From JAFGOG01 sp034429215 (GTDB lineage Bacteria > Chloroflexota > Anaerolineae > JAAYZQ01), in NCBI GenBank assembly GCA_034429215.1, contig DAOUGI010000028.1, positions 1 through 50,509 on the forward strand: DNA of 50,509 nt, read 5' to 3'. The position numbers and the translations under genes were made by a program. Shown one piece after another: positions 7,092-15,005 of the stretch. Position 1 is the first letter of the stretch. Every line of letters begins with the position of its first letter. The notes under the pieces are model-generated. The model did no database searches, was not told the origin of the DNA, and worked only from the letters and a program-made list of their open reading frames with translations.

Positions 7092-8378
7092 ATGACAGAC
7101 ACTTCTGATCTTCCGCGTGTCGTGATCGTCGGGTTTGGCTTTGGGGGGTTAGCCGCCGTCAAACGGCTGGTCAAGATGCCCGTCCGCGTCACTGTGGTCG
7201 ACCGCAATAATTATCATAGTTTCCTGGCCCTGGTGTACCAGGTGGCGTCTGCCGAGCTGGAGACGACCGATATCGCCTACCCGGTGCGCAGCATCCTGCG
7301 CCGCAAGCGCAGCGTAGAGTTCATCATGGCTGATGTGCAGGGCGTGGACCTGGACAAGAAGGTCCTGCTGACCGATGGCGATCCGATCTCGTACGATTAC
7401 CTGATCTTGGCCCCCGGCAGTGCGCCAAACACCTTTGGCGTTGCGGGCGCCGGGGAGCACGCCTTTCCGCTGACCTCTGTGCCGCACGCTCTCAACCTGC
7501 GCAACCAGATCCTGCGCTGTTTCGAGGAGGCGATCCAGGAGCCGGATCCTGAGCGGCGCCAGGCTTTGCTGACCTTCGTCGTCGTCGGCGGCGGACCGAC
7601 CGGCGTCGAGTTTGCCGGTGCTCTGACCGAGCTGATCCGCGGCCCGCTGATCAAGGACTATCGCACCCTGACGGTCGAGGAAATGCGCGTCATCCTGTTG
7701 GAAGCGATCGATACACTGCTGCCGGTCCTCCCCGACAAGCTGCGGACCTATGCCGCCGCCCGCCTGAAAAAGGACGGCGTAGACGTGCGGTTCAAAACGC
7801 CCGTTGCCCAGGTCTCGCCCGAGGCGGTAACCCTGAAGGACGGCACGGTCATCCCCACCCGCACAGTCATTTGGACCGCCGGCGTGCAGGGTGATCCCCG
7901 CTTCAAGGCCTCTGGCCTGCCAACGGCCCGCAACGGCCGGGTCGCCGTCCTGCCCACCCTCCAGTTGCCTGACCATCCTGAAGCCTACGTTGTCGGCGAC
8001 CTGGCCTACGTCCCGCAGGACGGTGGCAGCGCCGTGCCGATGGTCGCCTCTGGCGCCGTCCAGGAGGCCACGGTGGCCGCTTTCAATATCATGCGCCAGA
8101 TCCGCGGTGAGGAGCTGCAGCCCTTCACTTACAAAGACCCTGGACTGATGGTGGCGATCGGCCGTAATGCCGGGGTGGCCAGCCTGCCCCTCCCGGTGAT
8201 CCGGCGCACCGTGACCTTTACCGGTTTCTTTGCCTGGGCTGCCTGGCTGGCCGTACACCTGTTCCTGTTGATCGGTTTTCGCAACCGGATCCTGGTCATG
8301 TTCAAGTGGGCGTGGGACTACCTATTCTTCGAGCGCGCCGTGCGGCTCATCGTGCCGTGCCGAGATGAGCGATTCTGA
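7092..8378 (+). CDS. Type II NADH dehydrogenase (NDH-2) or related FAD-dependent quinone oxidoreductase
   Basis: This 428-residue flavoprotein probably passes electrons from NADH to quinone at the membrane without pumping protons. The FAD-binding GxGxxG (GFGFGG) is at residues 14-19. The NADH-binding motif is FVVVGGGPTGVEFAG near residues 160-175, and the second FAD contact is YVVGDLAYVP. The end is hydrophobic and aromatic (GFFAWAAWLAVHLFLLIGFRNR), typical of the NDH-2 membrane anchor. No active-site CxxC is seen, which argues against a disulfide reductase. It shares a transcript with the Crp/Fnr regulator, which begins 14 bases before its stop. Sulfide:quinone reductase is less likely because the needed cysteines are absent. 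Confidence 0.88.
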   Translation: MTDTSDLPRVVIVGFGFGGLAAVKRLVKMPVRVTVVDRNNYHSFLALVYQVASAELETTDIAYPVRSILRRKRSVEFIMADVQGVDLDKKVLLTDGDPISYDYLILAPGSAPNTFGVAGAGEHAFPLTSVPHALNLRNQILRCFEEAIQEPDPERRQALLTFVVVGGGPTGVEFAGALTELIRGPLIKDYRTLTVEEMRVILLEAIDTLLPVLPDKLRTYAAARLKKDGVDVRFKTPVAQVSPEAVTLKDGTVIPTRTVIWTAGVQGDPRFKASGLPTARNGRVAVLPTLQLPDHPEAYVVGDLAYVPQDGGSAVPMVASGAVQEATVAAFNIMRQIRGEELQPFTYKDPGLMVAIGRNAGVASLPLPVIRRTVTFTGFFAWAAWLAVHLFLLIGFRNRILVMFKWAWDYLFFERAVRLIVPCRDERF

Positions 8379-9054
8379 CCTTCTGGCCCGCAACCCCCTG
8401 TTCAGCCCTCTGCCCGCCAAAGAAAGGGCAGAGATCGAGAGGCGCCTGGTCCGGCGCAGCTACGCCAAGGATGAGGCCATCTTTTGGGAAGGCGATCCGG
8501 CCCAATGGCTGGTAATTGTCGTCCAGGGCCGGGTCAAGATGGTCAAACACTCCGACAGCGGCCGTGAGACGATCCTCACCACCTTTGGCCCGGGCCAGAT
8601 CGTGGGCGAAGTGGGGGTCCTGATCGGCGACGCCTACCCGGCCTCAGCCCAGGCCATCGAGCCGTCGGTGACGGTCAGCCTGCGCCGCGCCGAGTACATC
8701 GACCTGGTGCGTACCCACCCTGACCTGGCCTGGGCGCTGCTCCAAGAGCTGGGCCGCCGCCTGCAAAACGCCCACGAGACGATCCGCAGCCTGGCCGTGG
8801 AAAAGGTCGAGCGCCGCGTCGCTCGCGTGCTGCTCCGCCTGGCCTCAACCGCCGGCGAGCGTACGGCCGAGGGGGCGGTGCGCATCACCATCCCCCTCAG
8901 CCGCCAGGAGATCGCCGACATGGCCGGCACCGTCCTGGAAACGGCCATCCGTACCGTGTCCAAGTTTCAGAAGCAGGGCCTCGTCGACACCCGCGAGGGC
9001 CACATCGTCATCCTCAAACCGCACCAGCTCGTGGCCATCGCCGAAGAGCTATAA
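8365..9054 (+). CDS. Crp/Fnr-family transcriptional regulator
   Basis: This 229-residue regulator has a cyclic-nucleotide-type effector domain at about residues 10-125, a long dimer helix at about 128-150, and a C-terminal winged helix. The recognition region reads PLSRQEIADMAGTVLETAIR; the Glu and Arg that contact DNA in FNR are kept, while the Ser between them is Ile. There is no cysteine at all, so it cannot carry the FNR 4Fe-4S cluster. The protein therefore resembles the Dnr/NnrR type, which senses NO through haem. The gene is coupled to the NDH-2 gene by a 14-base overlap. A candidate binding site lies at 15331-15350. Confidence 0.88.
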   Translation: MSDSDLLARNPLFSPLPAKERAEIERRLVRRSYAKDEAIFWEGDPAQWLVIVVQGRVKMVKHSDSGRETILTTFGPGQIVGEVGVLIGDAYPASAQAIEPSVTVSLRRAEYIDLVRTHPDLAWALLQELGRRLQNAHETIRSLAVEKVERRVARVLLRLASTAGERTAEGAVRITIPLSRQEIADMAGTVLETAIRTVSKFQKQGLVDTREGHIVILKPHQLVAIAEEL

Positions 9055-9060
9055 AACGCT

Positions 9061-10122
9061 TTATCCGTATGCCTCCACCGCTTCTACGAACGCCGCGATG
9101 TTGGCCCACGGAATGTCCGGCTCGTCGACGTCATAGGCCGGGCACAGGATCAGCCCGGCACGGCCCAGCGTCTCGATCCGTTTCCACACCTCGCGCCGGA
9201 TCTCCTCCGGCGTCGCAAAGCTAAAGGTTGTCTGCCGGCCGACCGTGCCCCACAGCGCCAGCCGCGGGCCATACTGGCGGCGGATCTGGGCTGCATCCAT
9301 GTGTTCCGGTTCGAGTGGATTGATGGCATTGACCCCAATCTCGATCAGGTCGCCGATGATCGGCTCGAAATAGCCGTCGCTGTGGTACAGCACAGGCAGA
9401 TCCGGCCTGATCGCCCGCGCTGCCTGGATGATCCCTGCCATGCGCGGCTTGAAAAAGCGCCGCCACATTGCCGGGCTGATGATCATCGTCCCCGGCATCC
9501 CCACATCGTCGTCGAGGGCCAGCAGGTCCACGCCGGCCCGGGCCAGCGCCTCGGCGTTGCGCCGGGCCAGGTCGGCCAGCCGGTCGAGCAGGAAATCGGC
9601 CCAGTCGGGGCGCTCCACCAGGTCGAGCAGGAAATTCTCCAGGCCGCGCAGCCGCCACGCCGCCTCGAACAGCTCGCCGCCCAGGTGGGGCAGGCCGCCG
9701 CCGGCGGCCATCCCCCGGGCGTGCATCTCCCGGACCTGGCTGGCCAGCCCCTTGGCCTGATAAGGCCCGCTGGTGTCGGGGAAGGGGAAGCGGCGCAGAT
9801 CGTCCAGCGACCTCGCGCCGGCCAGCGGGCTGCTGTAGGTAGGCGTCTCGGGGCGATAGCCCCACCGCGCATAAGTGGCTACCTGGGCAGGGCTGCCAAG
9901 CCGCGTGTCAGGCGCATACGGCTCGGCCAGCCGCTCCAGCGCTTTTTCCTCAGCCGACAGGGGAAACTTGACGAAATTCACGTCCGTCACCGCCTCGTCC
10001 CCCTGGTACAGGCCGGCCGGCGCCAGGCGTTTGACGTCGACCCGGTAAAAGCCTAGCGCCCGCGCCACCCGGTCCGGCTCGCCGCCGGCCAGAGCGATCA
10101 GAATCCTGTCACGACCGTTCAT
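9061..10122 (-). CDS. Uroporphyrinogen decarboxylase (UroD/MtaA) family methyltransferase
   Basis: This 353-residue protein has the UroD-type TIM barrel. Recognisable parts are the opening NGRDRILIALAGGEPDRV, the central LALDDDVGMPGTMIISPAMWRRFFKP, VLYHSDGYFEPIIGDLIEIGVNAINPLEP, and a C-terminal WANIAAFVEAVEAYG. True haem-pathway HemE enzymes begin differently, so this is more likely a member of the corrinoid- or methyl-transferring branch, where a His/Asp/Cys set binds zinc. A good GGGAGG site precedes the ATG. It converges with the Crp gene with only six bases between stops. The substrate is unknown. Confidence 0.83.
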   Translation of the reverse strand: MNGRDRILIALAGGEPDRVARALGFYRVDVKRLAPAGLYQGDEAVTDVNFVKFPLSAEEKALERLAEPYAPDTRLGSPAQVATYARWGYRPETPTYSSPLAGARSLDDLRRFPFPDTSGPYQAKGLASQVREMHARGMAAGGGLPHLGGELFEAAWRLRGLENFLLDLVERPDWADFLLDRLADLARRNAEALARAGVDLLALDDDVGMPGTMIISPAMWRRFFKPRMAGIIQAARAIRPDLPVLYHSDGYFEPIIGDLIEIGVNAINPLEPEHMDAAQIRRQYGPRLALWGTVGRQTTFSFATPEEIRREVWKRIETLGRAGLILCPAYDVDEPDIPWANIAAFVEAVEAYG

Positions 10123-10213
10123 CGTTCCTCCCTGCCTGCATCCGGAAAACTCCTGCCCACCCCTAGACTGACTATCCGTGCATCCGTGTCACAATCCGTG
10201 TCGTGCTTCCTAG

Positions 10214-10242
10214 ATTATACCACGATCTCGCTGCCCTCACAA
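10214..10242 (-). promoter_or_regulatory. Promoter for the UroD-family gene
   Basis: On the minus strand the sequence reads TTGTGA (10242-10237), a 17-bp spacer, then TATAAT (10219-10214). The start codon is at 10122, so the leader is about 85 bases. That leader contains short imperfect 'ATCCGTGT' repeats near 10174-10200. Confidence 0.6.
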
Positions 10243-10281
10243 ACCCGATTCAAGAGCCCTTTGCCGCCCGGCCTCCACGCA

Positions 10282-10313
10282 ACAAAAAGGCCGGGACAAC
10301 ATGTCCCGGCCTT
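10282..10313 (-). terminator. Intrinsic terminator after the hemerythrin gene
   Basis: AAGGCCGGGACA (10287-10298) and TGTCCCGGCCTT (10302-10313) form a perfect 12-bp stem with a 3-nt loop. On the minus strand it is followed by a run of T (the plus strand shows AAAAA just before the stem). It lies 53 bases past the hemerythrin stop. Confidence 0.9.
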
Positions 10314-10332
10314 CAATCTGCTGAAAGCTGCC

Positions 10333-10374
10333 AGCCATCAGCCATATGCCATACGCCATAAGCTATCAGCCCTC
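10333..10374. repeat. Heptanucleotide tandem repeat, six units
   Basis: Six consecutive 7-base units read AGCCATC, AGCCATA, TGCCATA, CGCCATA, AGCTATC and AGCCCTC. The last two cover the stop codon and final codons of the hemerythrin gene. Related units, in the opposite orientation, recur at 43803-43830. Such heptamer arrays resemble the short tandemly repeated sequences of cyanobacterial genomes. Confidence 0.7.
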
Positions 10375-10911
10375 CGCCAGCTCATGCGCCATCTGGTGAT
10401 ACTTCTCATGCACCCCGGCGCCCATCTCCTCCGCCTCGACCCTGTCGAACTCTTTGGCCAGCCATTGCTGGTCCTCCGCTGTCAGGATCCGTTCGCCCAT
10501 TGGGTACAGCACATTGTCCTCTTTGTTGATGTGCGCCCGTAGCAGGCGCACGTAGCCCAGCAGGTTATTCCCGACTGCCGCCACCGCCTGTGGATCGCCC
10601 TTGGCTGCCTCTGGCAGCGCCTCGGCCGTAGCCTTAACCAGCCGCCGGCCCTCCGCGTGCTCCATCAGCATCGCCCCGATCGGCCCGCCCTGGGCCGGCA
10701 TGCCCCGTTCCTGCATCCTGACGAACAGCAGGTCCTCTTCCTTCGCATGGTGGCAGCGGTCGGCGAAATTCCGGATGAAATCAACCATCTGCTCCGTCTT
10801 GGCGGCGTTGACCTGGCCGCTGTCCTGGACCCGTTGCGCTTCCCGCTCGACCGCTTCCAGGACCATCAAAATGATCTGGTGCTCGTGCATCAGCAGCTCT
10901 ATCGGTGTCAT
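10366..10911 (-). CDS. Hemerythrin-domain protein
   Basis: This 181-residue four-helix-bundle protein has the spaced His/Glu ligands of a di-iron hemerythrin: HEHQ at residue 9 on, HHAKEEDLLF near residue 54, LMEHAEGRR near residue 83, and HINKEDNVLYP near residue 126. Such proteins bind O2 or NO or act as iron sensors in the cytoplasm. The start at 10911 was chosen because GGGGAGGGG lies just upstream; an earlier in-frame start adds 19 residues with no match. A TATAAT-like -10 lies at 10957-10952 on the minus strand but the -35 is poor. The gene sits just past the terminator of the NOR-like operon, which fits a role in NO or oxygen handling, though that is inference. Confidence 0.86.
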   Translation of the reverse strand: MTPIELLMHEHQIILMVLEAVEREAQRVQDSGQVNAAKTEQMVDFIRNFADRCHHAKEEDLLFVRMQERGMPAQGGPIGAMLMEHAEGRRLVKATAEALPEAAKGDPQAVAAVGNNLLGYVRLLRAHINKEDNVLYPMGERILTAEDQQWLAKEFDRVEAEEMGAGVHEKYHQMAHELAEG

Positions 10912-10992
10912 GATCCCCTCCCCGTTCTCTAAATTGGATAATCTTGTCCGAATTATACCACGCCCCACCCCGAATTGCTATGACGAATATCA

Positions 10993-11038
10993 TATAAAAT
11001 TGTCGGGGTGAAGTGGTAAGCCCACTTCACCCCGACAA
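10993..11038 (-). terminator. Intrinsic terminator of the cd1/NOR-like operon
   Basis: The plus strand holds a perfect 17-bp stem (11000-11016 with 11022-11038) around a 5-nt loop. On the minus strand the stem is followed by a T-rich tail (TTTTATATG). It lies about 80 bases past the stop of the haem-copper subunit I gene. Confidence 0.88.
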
Positions 11039-11049
11039 GCGCCGCTAAA

Positions 11050-11106
11050 ACCTTTGTCGCCTTTGCCCGTACCTGTCCGGTACGGATAGGTATGTCCTTT
11101 GTGGTG
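11050..11106. repeat. Dispersed 'CTTTGT...CCTTTGTGGT' element, copy 2
   Basis: CTTTGTCGCCTTTGCC is followed by a small palindrome (CCGTACC-tgt-CCGGTACGG) and then TGTCCTTTGTGGTGAA. It matches the copy before ldh, with the palindrome apparently inserted. It lies between the last gene of the minus-strand operon and its terminator. Confidence 0.5.
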
Positions 11107-11119
11107 AAAAAAGTCTTCG

Positions 11120-12760
11120 CTACGCTTCGGCCGCTGCCCGGCGCTTCTCCAGCCACCTTTCGGGCATGACCAGGCTGAGCACATTCGTCCACCCCAGTGT
11201 GCCGACGATGTTGACCAGGAACGCCACGAACCCCAGCGCGATCAACAGCGCGCCGATGATCGCTGCCAGCGTGTAGGGCTGGAACTGGTTGGGAGTCTCG
11301 TACAGCGTCCGCCGCAGCATGCCCAGCGAGCCGGCCCGGCCCATGACGTAGGTCATCAGCACGCAGCCCGCCAGCCACAGCCACAGATGAACGTCCACCA
11401 GCCGCTTGCTGCGGATCTCCAGCTTGGTCAGCATCGGCACCAGGGCATAGATCACCGCGAACAGCAGCGTTGCCAGGCCCGTCAGCAGGAAGGTGTGGGC
11501 GTGCAGGGCGATGACCCACTGCGTGTTGTGGAACACCACGTTCAACCCCACGTTGGCCTGGATCAGCCCGGCCGCCCCGCCCATGATAAAGCCGAACATC
11601 GACCCCATCGCAAACTTGAGCGCCGGGGACAGCTTTACCGGCCTGGCCAGCCAGATCGTCATCAACGAAGCAAACAGCGTCAGCCCCATCGTGAAGAACT
11701 CGCCCCAGGTGATAAACTGCCCCGACAGCAGGCGCATCACCAGCGGTTGGGTCCGGTCCGCCAGTAGGTGGTGGCTCCACACCCCCAGCGACACCAGCAG
11801 ATCGACCATGATCACCGTCCGCACCACCGACTCGCCGAACAGCTTCCGGCCGGTCAGCAGCGGGATCAGCAGATACCACACCCCGGCGGTGTAGATCAGC
11901 ACATTGCCGTCGGCCACCATGTCCAACCCCCACCAGAACCAGTTCTTGTAGACCAGGGCGTCCACCGCGCTGGGCGCGAGCGCGATGTTGAACAGGTTGG
12001 CCAAGCCATACACCAGGATCAGCCCTCCGGCTGTAAGCAGGACGATGGCGTTGATCACCGTGTCGATCGAGCCCCTGGCCACCGCCACGATAAACGGCGA
12101 CAGCCCGTTATAGTCCAGGTTCGGCGCGTTCTTGTCCTCCTTGCCCAGCCACTTCATCAGCCGCGAGATGCCCAACGCCGAGCGCAGGAATTGCCAGTAG
12201 CTGTACGAGCGCGGATTGCTCTTGCTCAGCACGGTGCTAAAGACGTTGTAGGAAAAGATCAGGATGTTGACCATGATGATCGCCGCGCCCACCGAGAAAA
12301 AGATACTGCCCAGCAGCGGCACCCGGTCGTACGACACCGGCAGCGGCCAGTACAGGGTGTACAGCGCGTTGAACAGCCCGAAAAAGCCAGAGATCCAGCA
12401 GATCATCACCCCGGCGATCTGCAGCCAAAAGTTGACCGACACCAGCTTCTTGTGGCGGATCTCCTTCTTCAGCAGAAAGGGCACCAGGAAGTAAAACGCG
12501 CCCATGACGCACAGGTAGGCAAAGCCATAGATCCCGACGATTGGGTGCGCCGTCATCATCGAGTAGTACAGCTCCGCCGACGACGGCTCGTCGGCCACCG
12601 GCCGGATCGAGTTCAACACCTCTTCCATCGGGAGCAGGACCTCGAGGTCGTACTGCTGGATGCGCAGCAATATCCCCTCAAAGCCGCTCAACGCCAGGAA
12701 CAGCAGCCCGACCACCGCAAAGCGCAGCGTCCACTTTTCCGTCCAACCAAGTCGAGTCAT
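11120..12760 (-). CDS. Haem-copper superfamily subunit I, NO-reductase-like, with an Asp at a metal-ligand position
   Basis: This 546-residue protein has about 12-14 transmembrane helices and is probably the catalytic core of an NO reductase or related oxidoreductase. Low-spin haem ligand His72 lies in TAHPIVGIYGF, and the haem pair His420/His422 in ALHAHTFLLTG. The metal-B pair is His330-His331 (VWSHHLL). The helix that should give the third ligand reads WWGLDMVADGN. It aligns without gaps to the NOR motif WWVVHLWVEG, so the His is Asp280 and the NOR Glu is Asp284. No HPEVY of proton-pumping oxidases is present. It follows the subunit II gene by 10 bases and ends the operon before a strong terminator. 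A gNOR-like assignment is inference. Confidence 0.85.
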   Translation of the reverse strand: MTRLGWTEKWTLRFAVVGLLFLALSGFEGILLRIQQYDLEVLLPMEEVLNSIRPVADEPSSAELYYSMMTAHPIVGIYGFAYLCVMGAFYFLVPFLLKKEIRHKKLVSVNFWLQIAGVMICWISGFFGLFNALYTLYWPLPVSYDRVPLLGSIFFSVGAAIIMVNILIFSYNVFSTVLSKSNPRSYSYWQFLRSALGISRLMKWLGKEDKNAPNLDYNGLSPFIVAVARGSIDTVINAIVLLTAGGLILVYGLANLFNIALAPSAVDALVYKNWFWWGLDMVADGNVLIYTAGVWYLLIPLLTGRKLFGESVVRTVIMVDLLVSLGVWSHHLLADRTQPLVMRLLSGQFITWGEFFTMGLTLFASLMTIWLARPVKLSPALKFAMGSMFGFIMGGAAGLIQANVGLNVVFHNTQWVIALHAHTFLLTGLATLLFAVIYALVPMLTKLEIRSKRLVDVHLWLWLAGCVLMTYVMGRAGSLGMLRRTLYETPNQFQPYTLAAIIGALLIALGFVAFLVNIVGTLGWTNVLSLVMPERWLEKRRAAAEA

Positions 12761-12770
12761 CGTTGCCTCC

Positions 12771-13193
12771 TCATTGCGTCACGCTGATCGCGTCTGGATA
12801 GAACATCTCGGAATGCCGCGGGCCAGAGTACTCGGTAGAACGCACATCATAGATCCCGGGGGTGTCGAACTTCCACACGGTCTGGTTTTCGTGGCCGGGG
12901 AGGACCTGCATCTGAAAGACCATCGTCCCATCCTTGCGGAACACGCCGAACCCATAGGTCACGTCCGCGGAATGGGCCGTAAACTCGACATACTCGCCGG
13001 CCTTGGCCTGCATCCCGCCGGCCGGCATCTGGATCTCGTAATTTTCAAACTCGACGGTATAGCTCGCCTGCGGCTCTGGATCGGACCACAACAGCCACTT
13101 CTGCCAGGGCACCAGCGGCGACAGAGTGATGACGTTGACCACCAGGAACACCGCGATCAACACGTACAGCCAGCGTCGCTCTCTGACATCCAT
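12771..13193 (-). CDS. Subunit II-like cupredoxin protein without a CuA site
   Basis: This 140-residue protein has one N-terminal membrane anchor (residues 9-27) and a periplasmic cupredoxin domain like subunit II of ba3-type oxidases. The CuA loop should read CxxxCGxxHxxM; here it reads S119-T-E-Y-S123-G-P-R-H127-S-E-M130. The upstream CuA His is Tyr80 (HSADVTYGFGV). Two Cys and one His are thus replaced while His127 and Met130 remain, so no binuclear copper can be held. The start ATG at 13193 follows AGGAGA; the longer open frame would overlap the preceding 34-codon gene. It is translated between that small gene and subunit I. Confidence 0.85.
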   Translation of the reverse strand: MDVRERRWLYVLIAVFLVVNVITLSPLVPWQKWLLWSDPEPQASYTVEFENYEIQMPAGGMQAKAGEYVEFTAHSADVTYGFGVFRKDGTMVFQMQVLPGHENQTVWKFDTPGIYDVRSTEYSGPRHSEMFYPDAISVTQ

Positions 13194-13195
13194 GG

Positions 13196-13300
13196 CTAAT
13201 CTCCTTTCTCCCTCACCTTGTAGGCAAAGACGATCATGAACAGGGCCGCCGCCACCACAAAAGCGGTATAGGCCCACCAGATTATGTCCGTGAAATACAT
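13196..13300 (-). CDS. 34-residue single-helix membrane peptide, probable small oxidoreductase subunit
   Basis: This small open frame starts MYFTDIIWWAYTAF and continues as one hydrophobic helix rich in Ala, Val and Phe, ending YKVREKGD. It is preceded by the strong site GGAGGAGGG five bases before the ATG. Its stop lies two bases before the start of the subunit II gene. Small one-helix subunits such as IIa of ba3 oxidase or CcoQ are well known in this superfamily. The tight packing and membrane character suggest this is the matching third subunit, but there is no sequence proof. Confidence 0.7.
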   Translation of the reverse strand: MYFTDIIWWAYTAFVVAAALFMIVFAYKVREKGD

Positions 13301-13414
13301 AGCACCCTCCTCCTTGAATTGTAATCCCCTTTGTTTACGCACGGCTGCTCTGGCGATCTCTTACGCCCTGGAAACCTGTTATCCCTCGCTATTCCCCTCC
13401 TTTCCTCCCATCGG

Positions 13415-13448
13415 CAAATCCAAAATCCAAAATCCAAAATCCAAAATT
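13415..13448. repeat. Heptanucleotide tandem repeat CAAAATC, about five units
   Basis: CAAATC is followed by three exact CAAAATC units and one CAAAATT. The array ends directly against the stop codon of the cd1-like gene and lies in the 148-base gap before the small membrane peptide gene. It is a different heptamer from the one at 10333-10374. Confidence 0.85.
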
Positions 13449-14993
13449 CTAATGTCCTAGCGTCTCGTGCCGCCGCGACGTATTGAAAATGCCCGACGGC
13501 GTCGTCACACCCCCCACCTCGGCCACCTTCTCAAAAGTCTCGGCGTCGTACACCCGCACCACGTTCCCCTGCCAGTCGGCAATGTACACATACTTGCCGT
13601 CGGCGGTGAACTCGGGATGCACCGTCTGCTGGCCCTCCTCGATCACCTTCACCACCTGGAATGTGCCCTTGTCGATGGCATAGGTCCGGTTGGGCGGATC
13701 GCCGAACACGGTATCGGCCCACACGTACGGGCTGTTCTCGGCGGCGCGGATAAACAATCCGGGTCCCGAGGTCGGAACCTCGGCCACGATCTGGTCGTTG
13801 GACAGGTCCCACACCGTGATCTTGCCCTCCCCGGCGTGGACCGTTGCCCCGTAGCTCTTGCCGTTCGCCTCCCAGATCGCCCCCGAGCCGGGGTGTGGCG
13901 TCTTGCCGGTCGCTATCTTGTTGGCCAGTTTCCAGCCGGCCACGTCGATGACCGCCATCCAGCCATCCGTCTGCGAGGCGATGTAAAAGCGCGTGTTGTC
14001 GGGGCTCAAAAAGCCATCGTGCAGGATATTGCCCACCCGCTCGACCTTGTCGATCGGGAAATCGGGCTTGGACCAGTCGATGCGCCACACCTGACCGGCT
14101 TCCTTGAGGGCGATGATAAAGTAGGGCCCCACCTTGTCCGGCGACACGTCGAGGGTGATGGCCACCCGCGATTCCACCATCTTCCCCTGCGGGTCCTTCC
14201 CTTCGGTGGCGATCACCTTCACCGGCTCCAGCGTCCTGGCGTCCAGGATCACCGCGCTGGTGGGGATATAGTTGCCGACGATCACATACTTCCCGTCGTC
14301 AGAGATCGCCAGCCCGCGTGAATCGAGCCCCACCCGCACCTTGCGCACCGCCTGCAGCGTGTACAGGTCGATCCTGAACAGCCAACCGTCGCGCCCGACA
14401 TTAAAAGCCCACCGGTCGGACGTCGGGTCAAAGGCATAGCCGTGGGCCCGGTAGCTGGCCGGAATGTGGCCAAGCAGCCGGTGGCTGTCGCCGTCGAGCA
14501 CCGCGATCGACCGCGCCTCGCGCTCGGTCACCAGCAGCAGATTGTCCAGGTTGCCGTCGTGGGTCGGCGTCGCCGGCAGGCCGGCCTCCTCGACCAACAC
14601 CTCGTGGCTGGCGGCGATCTGGTCCATCTCCCATTGGATCGCCTCGGCGCTCGGCTCGCTGCGCATCAGCCCGACCAGCGCCCAGATCTCCTCGTCGCTC
14701 ATTCCGGCCCGGCCCCAGGCCGGCATGGCCGTCCCCGGCTTGCCGTTCTGGATGATGTCAAAGTAATAGTCGTCGTCTTCCGTCAGCCGTCCGGGGATGA
14801 GCGCCGGGCCGGTCGCCCCCTGCCGCTGCGCGCCGTGACATCCCCCGCAGCTATCGCTGAACGCGGCGCTCACCGCCTTGCCGTCAAAGGCGAGCGCCGC
14901 CACCCCAGGAGCGGCTGTCGGCTGCTGCGCGCCGCAGGCGGCCAGGAGCAGGACCAGGCCGCCAAGGGCGATCAGGTTTCTGATGGTCGACAT
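13449..14993 (-). CDS. Cytochrome cd1-like lipoprotein (NirS/NirN family)
   Basis: This 514-residue exported lipoprotein (lipobox LAAC, Cys20) has a cytochrome c domain and a d1-haem eight-bladed propeller. Haem c is bound at C49-G-G-C52-H53 with Met90 the likely sixth ligand. The d1 domain follows NirS from residue 150 on: RAHGYAFDP has the proximal His184, and KTPHPGSGA the distal His367. The second catalytic His of NirS, in FIKTHPKS, is missing: the sequence reads FIRAAENS, so Ala418 stands there. The C-terminal TPSGIFNTS also matches. It may be a divergent nitrite reductase, a NirN-type d1 dehydrogenase, or an electron donor to the NOR-like complex. ATG 14993 was preferred to GTG 14996 for Shine-Dalgarno spacing. 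Confidence 0.85.
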   Translation of the reverse strand: MSTIRNLIALGGLVLLLAACGAQQPTAAPGVAALAFDGKAVSAAFSDSCGGCHGAQRQGATGPALIPGRLTEDDDYYFDIIQNGKPGTAMPAWGRAGMSDEEIWALVGLMRSEPSAEAIQWEMDQIAASHEVLVEEAGLPATPTHDGNLDNLLLVTEREARSIAVLDGDSHRLLGHIPASYRAHGYAFDPTSDRWAFNVGRDGWLFRIDLYTLQAVRKVRVGLDSRGLAISDDGKYVIVGNYIPTSAVILDARTLEPVKVIATEGKDPQGKMVESRVAITLDVSPDKVGPYFIIALKEAGQVWRIDWSKPDFPIDKVERVGNILHDGFLSPDNTRFYIASQTDGWMAVIDVAGWKLANKIATGKTPHPGSGAIWEANGKSYGATVHAGEGKITVWDLSNDQIVAEVPTSGPGLFIRAAENSPYVWADTVFGDPPNRTYAIDKGTFQVVKVIEEGQQTVHPEFTADGKYVYIADWQGNVVRVYDAETFEKVAEVGGVTTPSGIFNTSRRHETLGH

Positions 14994-15005
14994 CACAACC
15001 TTCTT

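Noticed and set aside
10953..11933. 326-codon frame on the minus strand overlapping subunit I
   Set aside because: Alternate frame of the haem-copper gene; it has no helices or motifs and runs through the terminator.
13415..13448. CRISPR-like array
   Set aside because: The units are contiguous 7-mers with no spacers and no cas genes are near.
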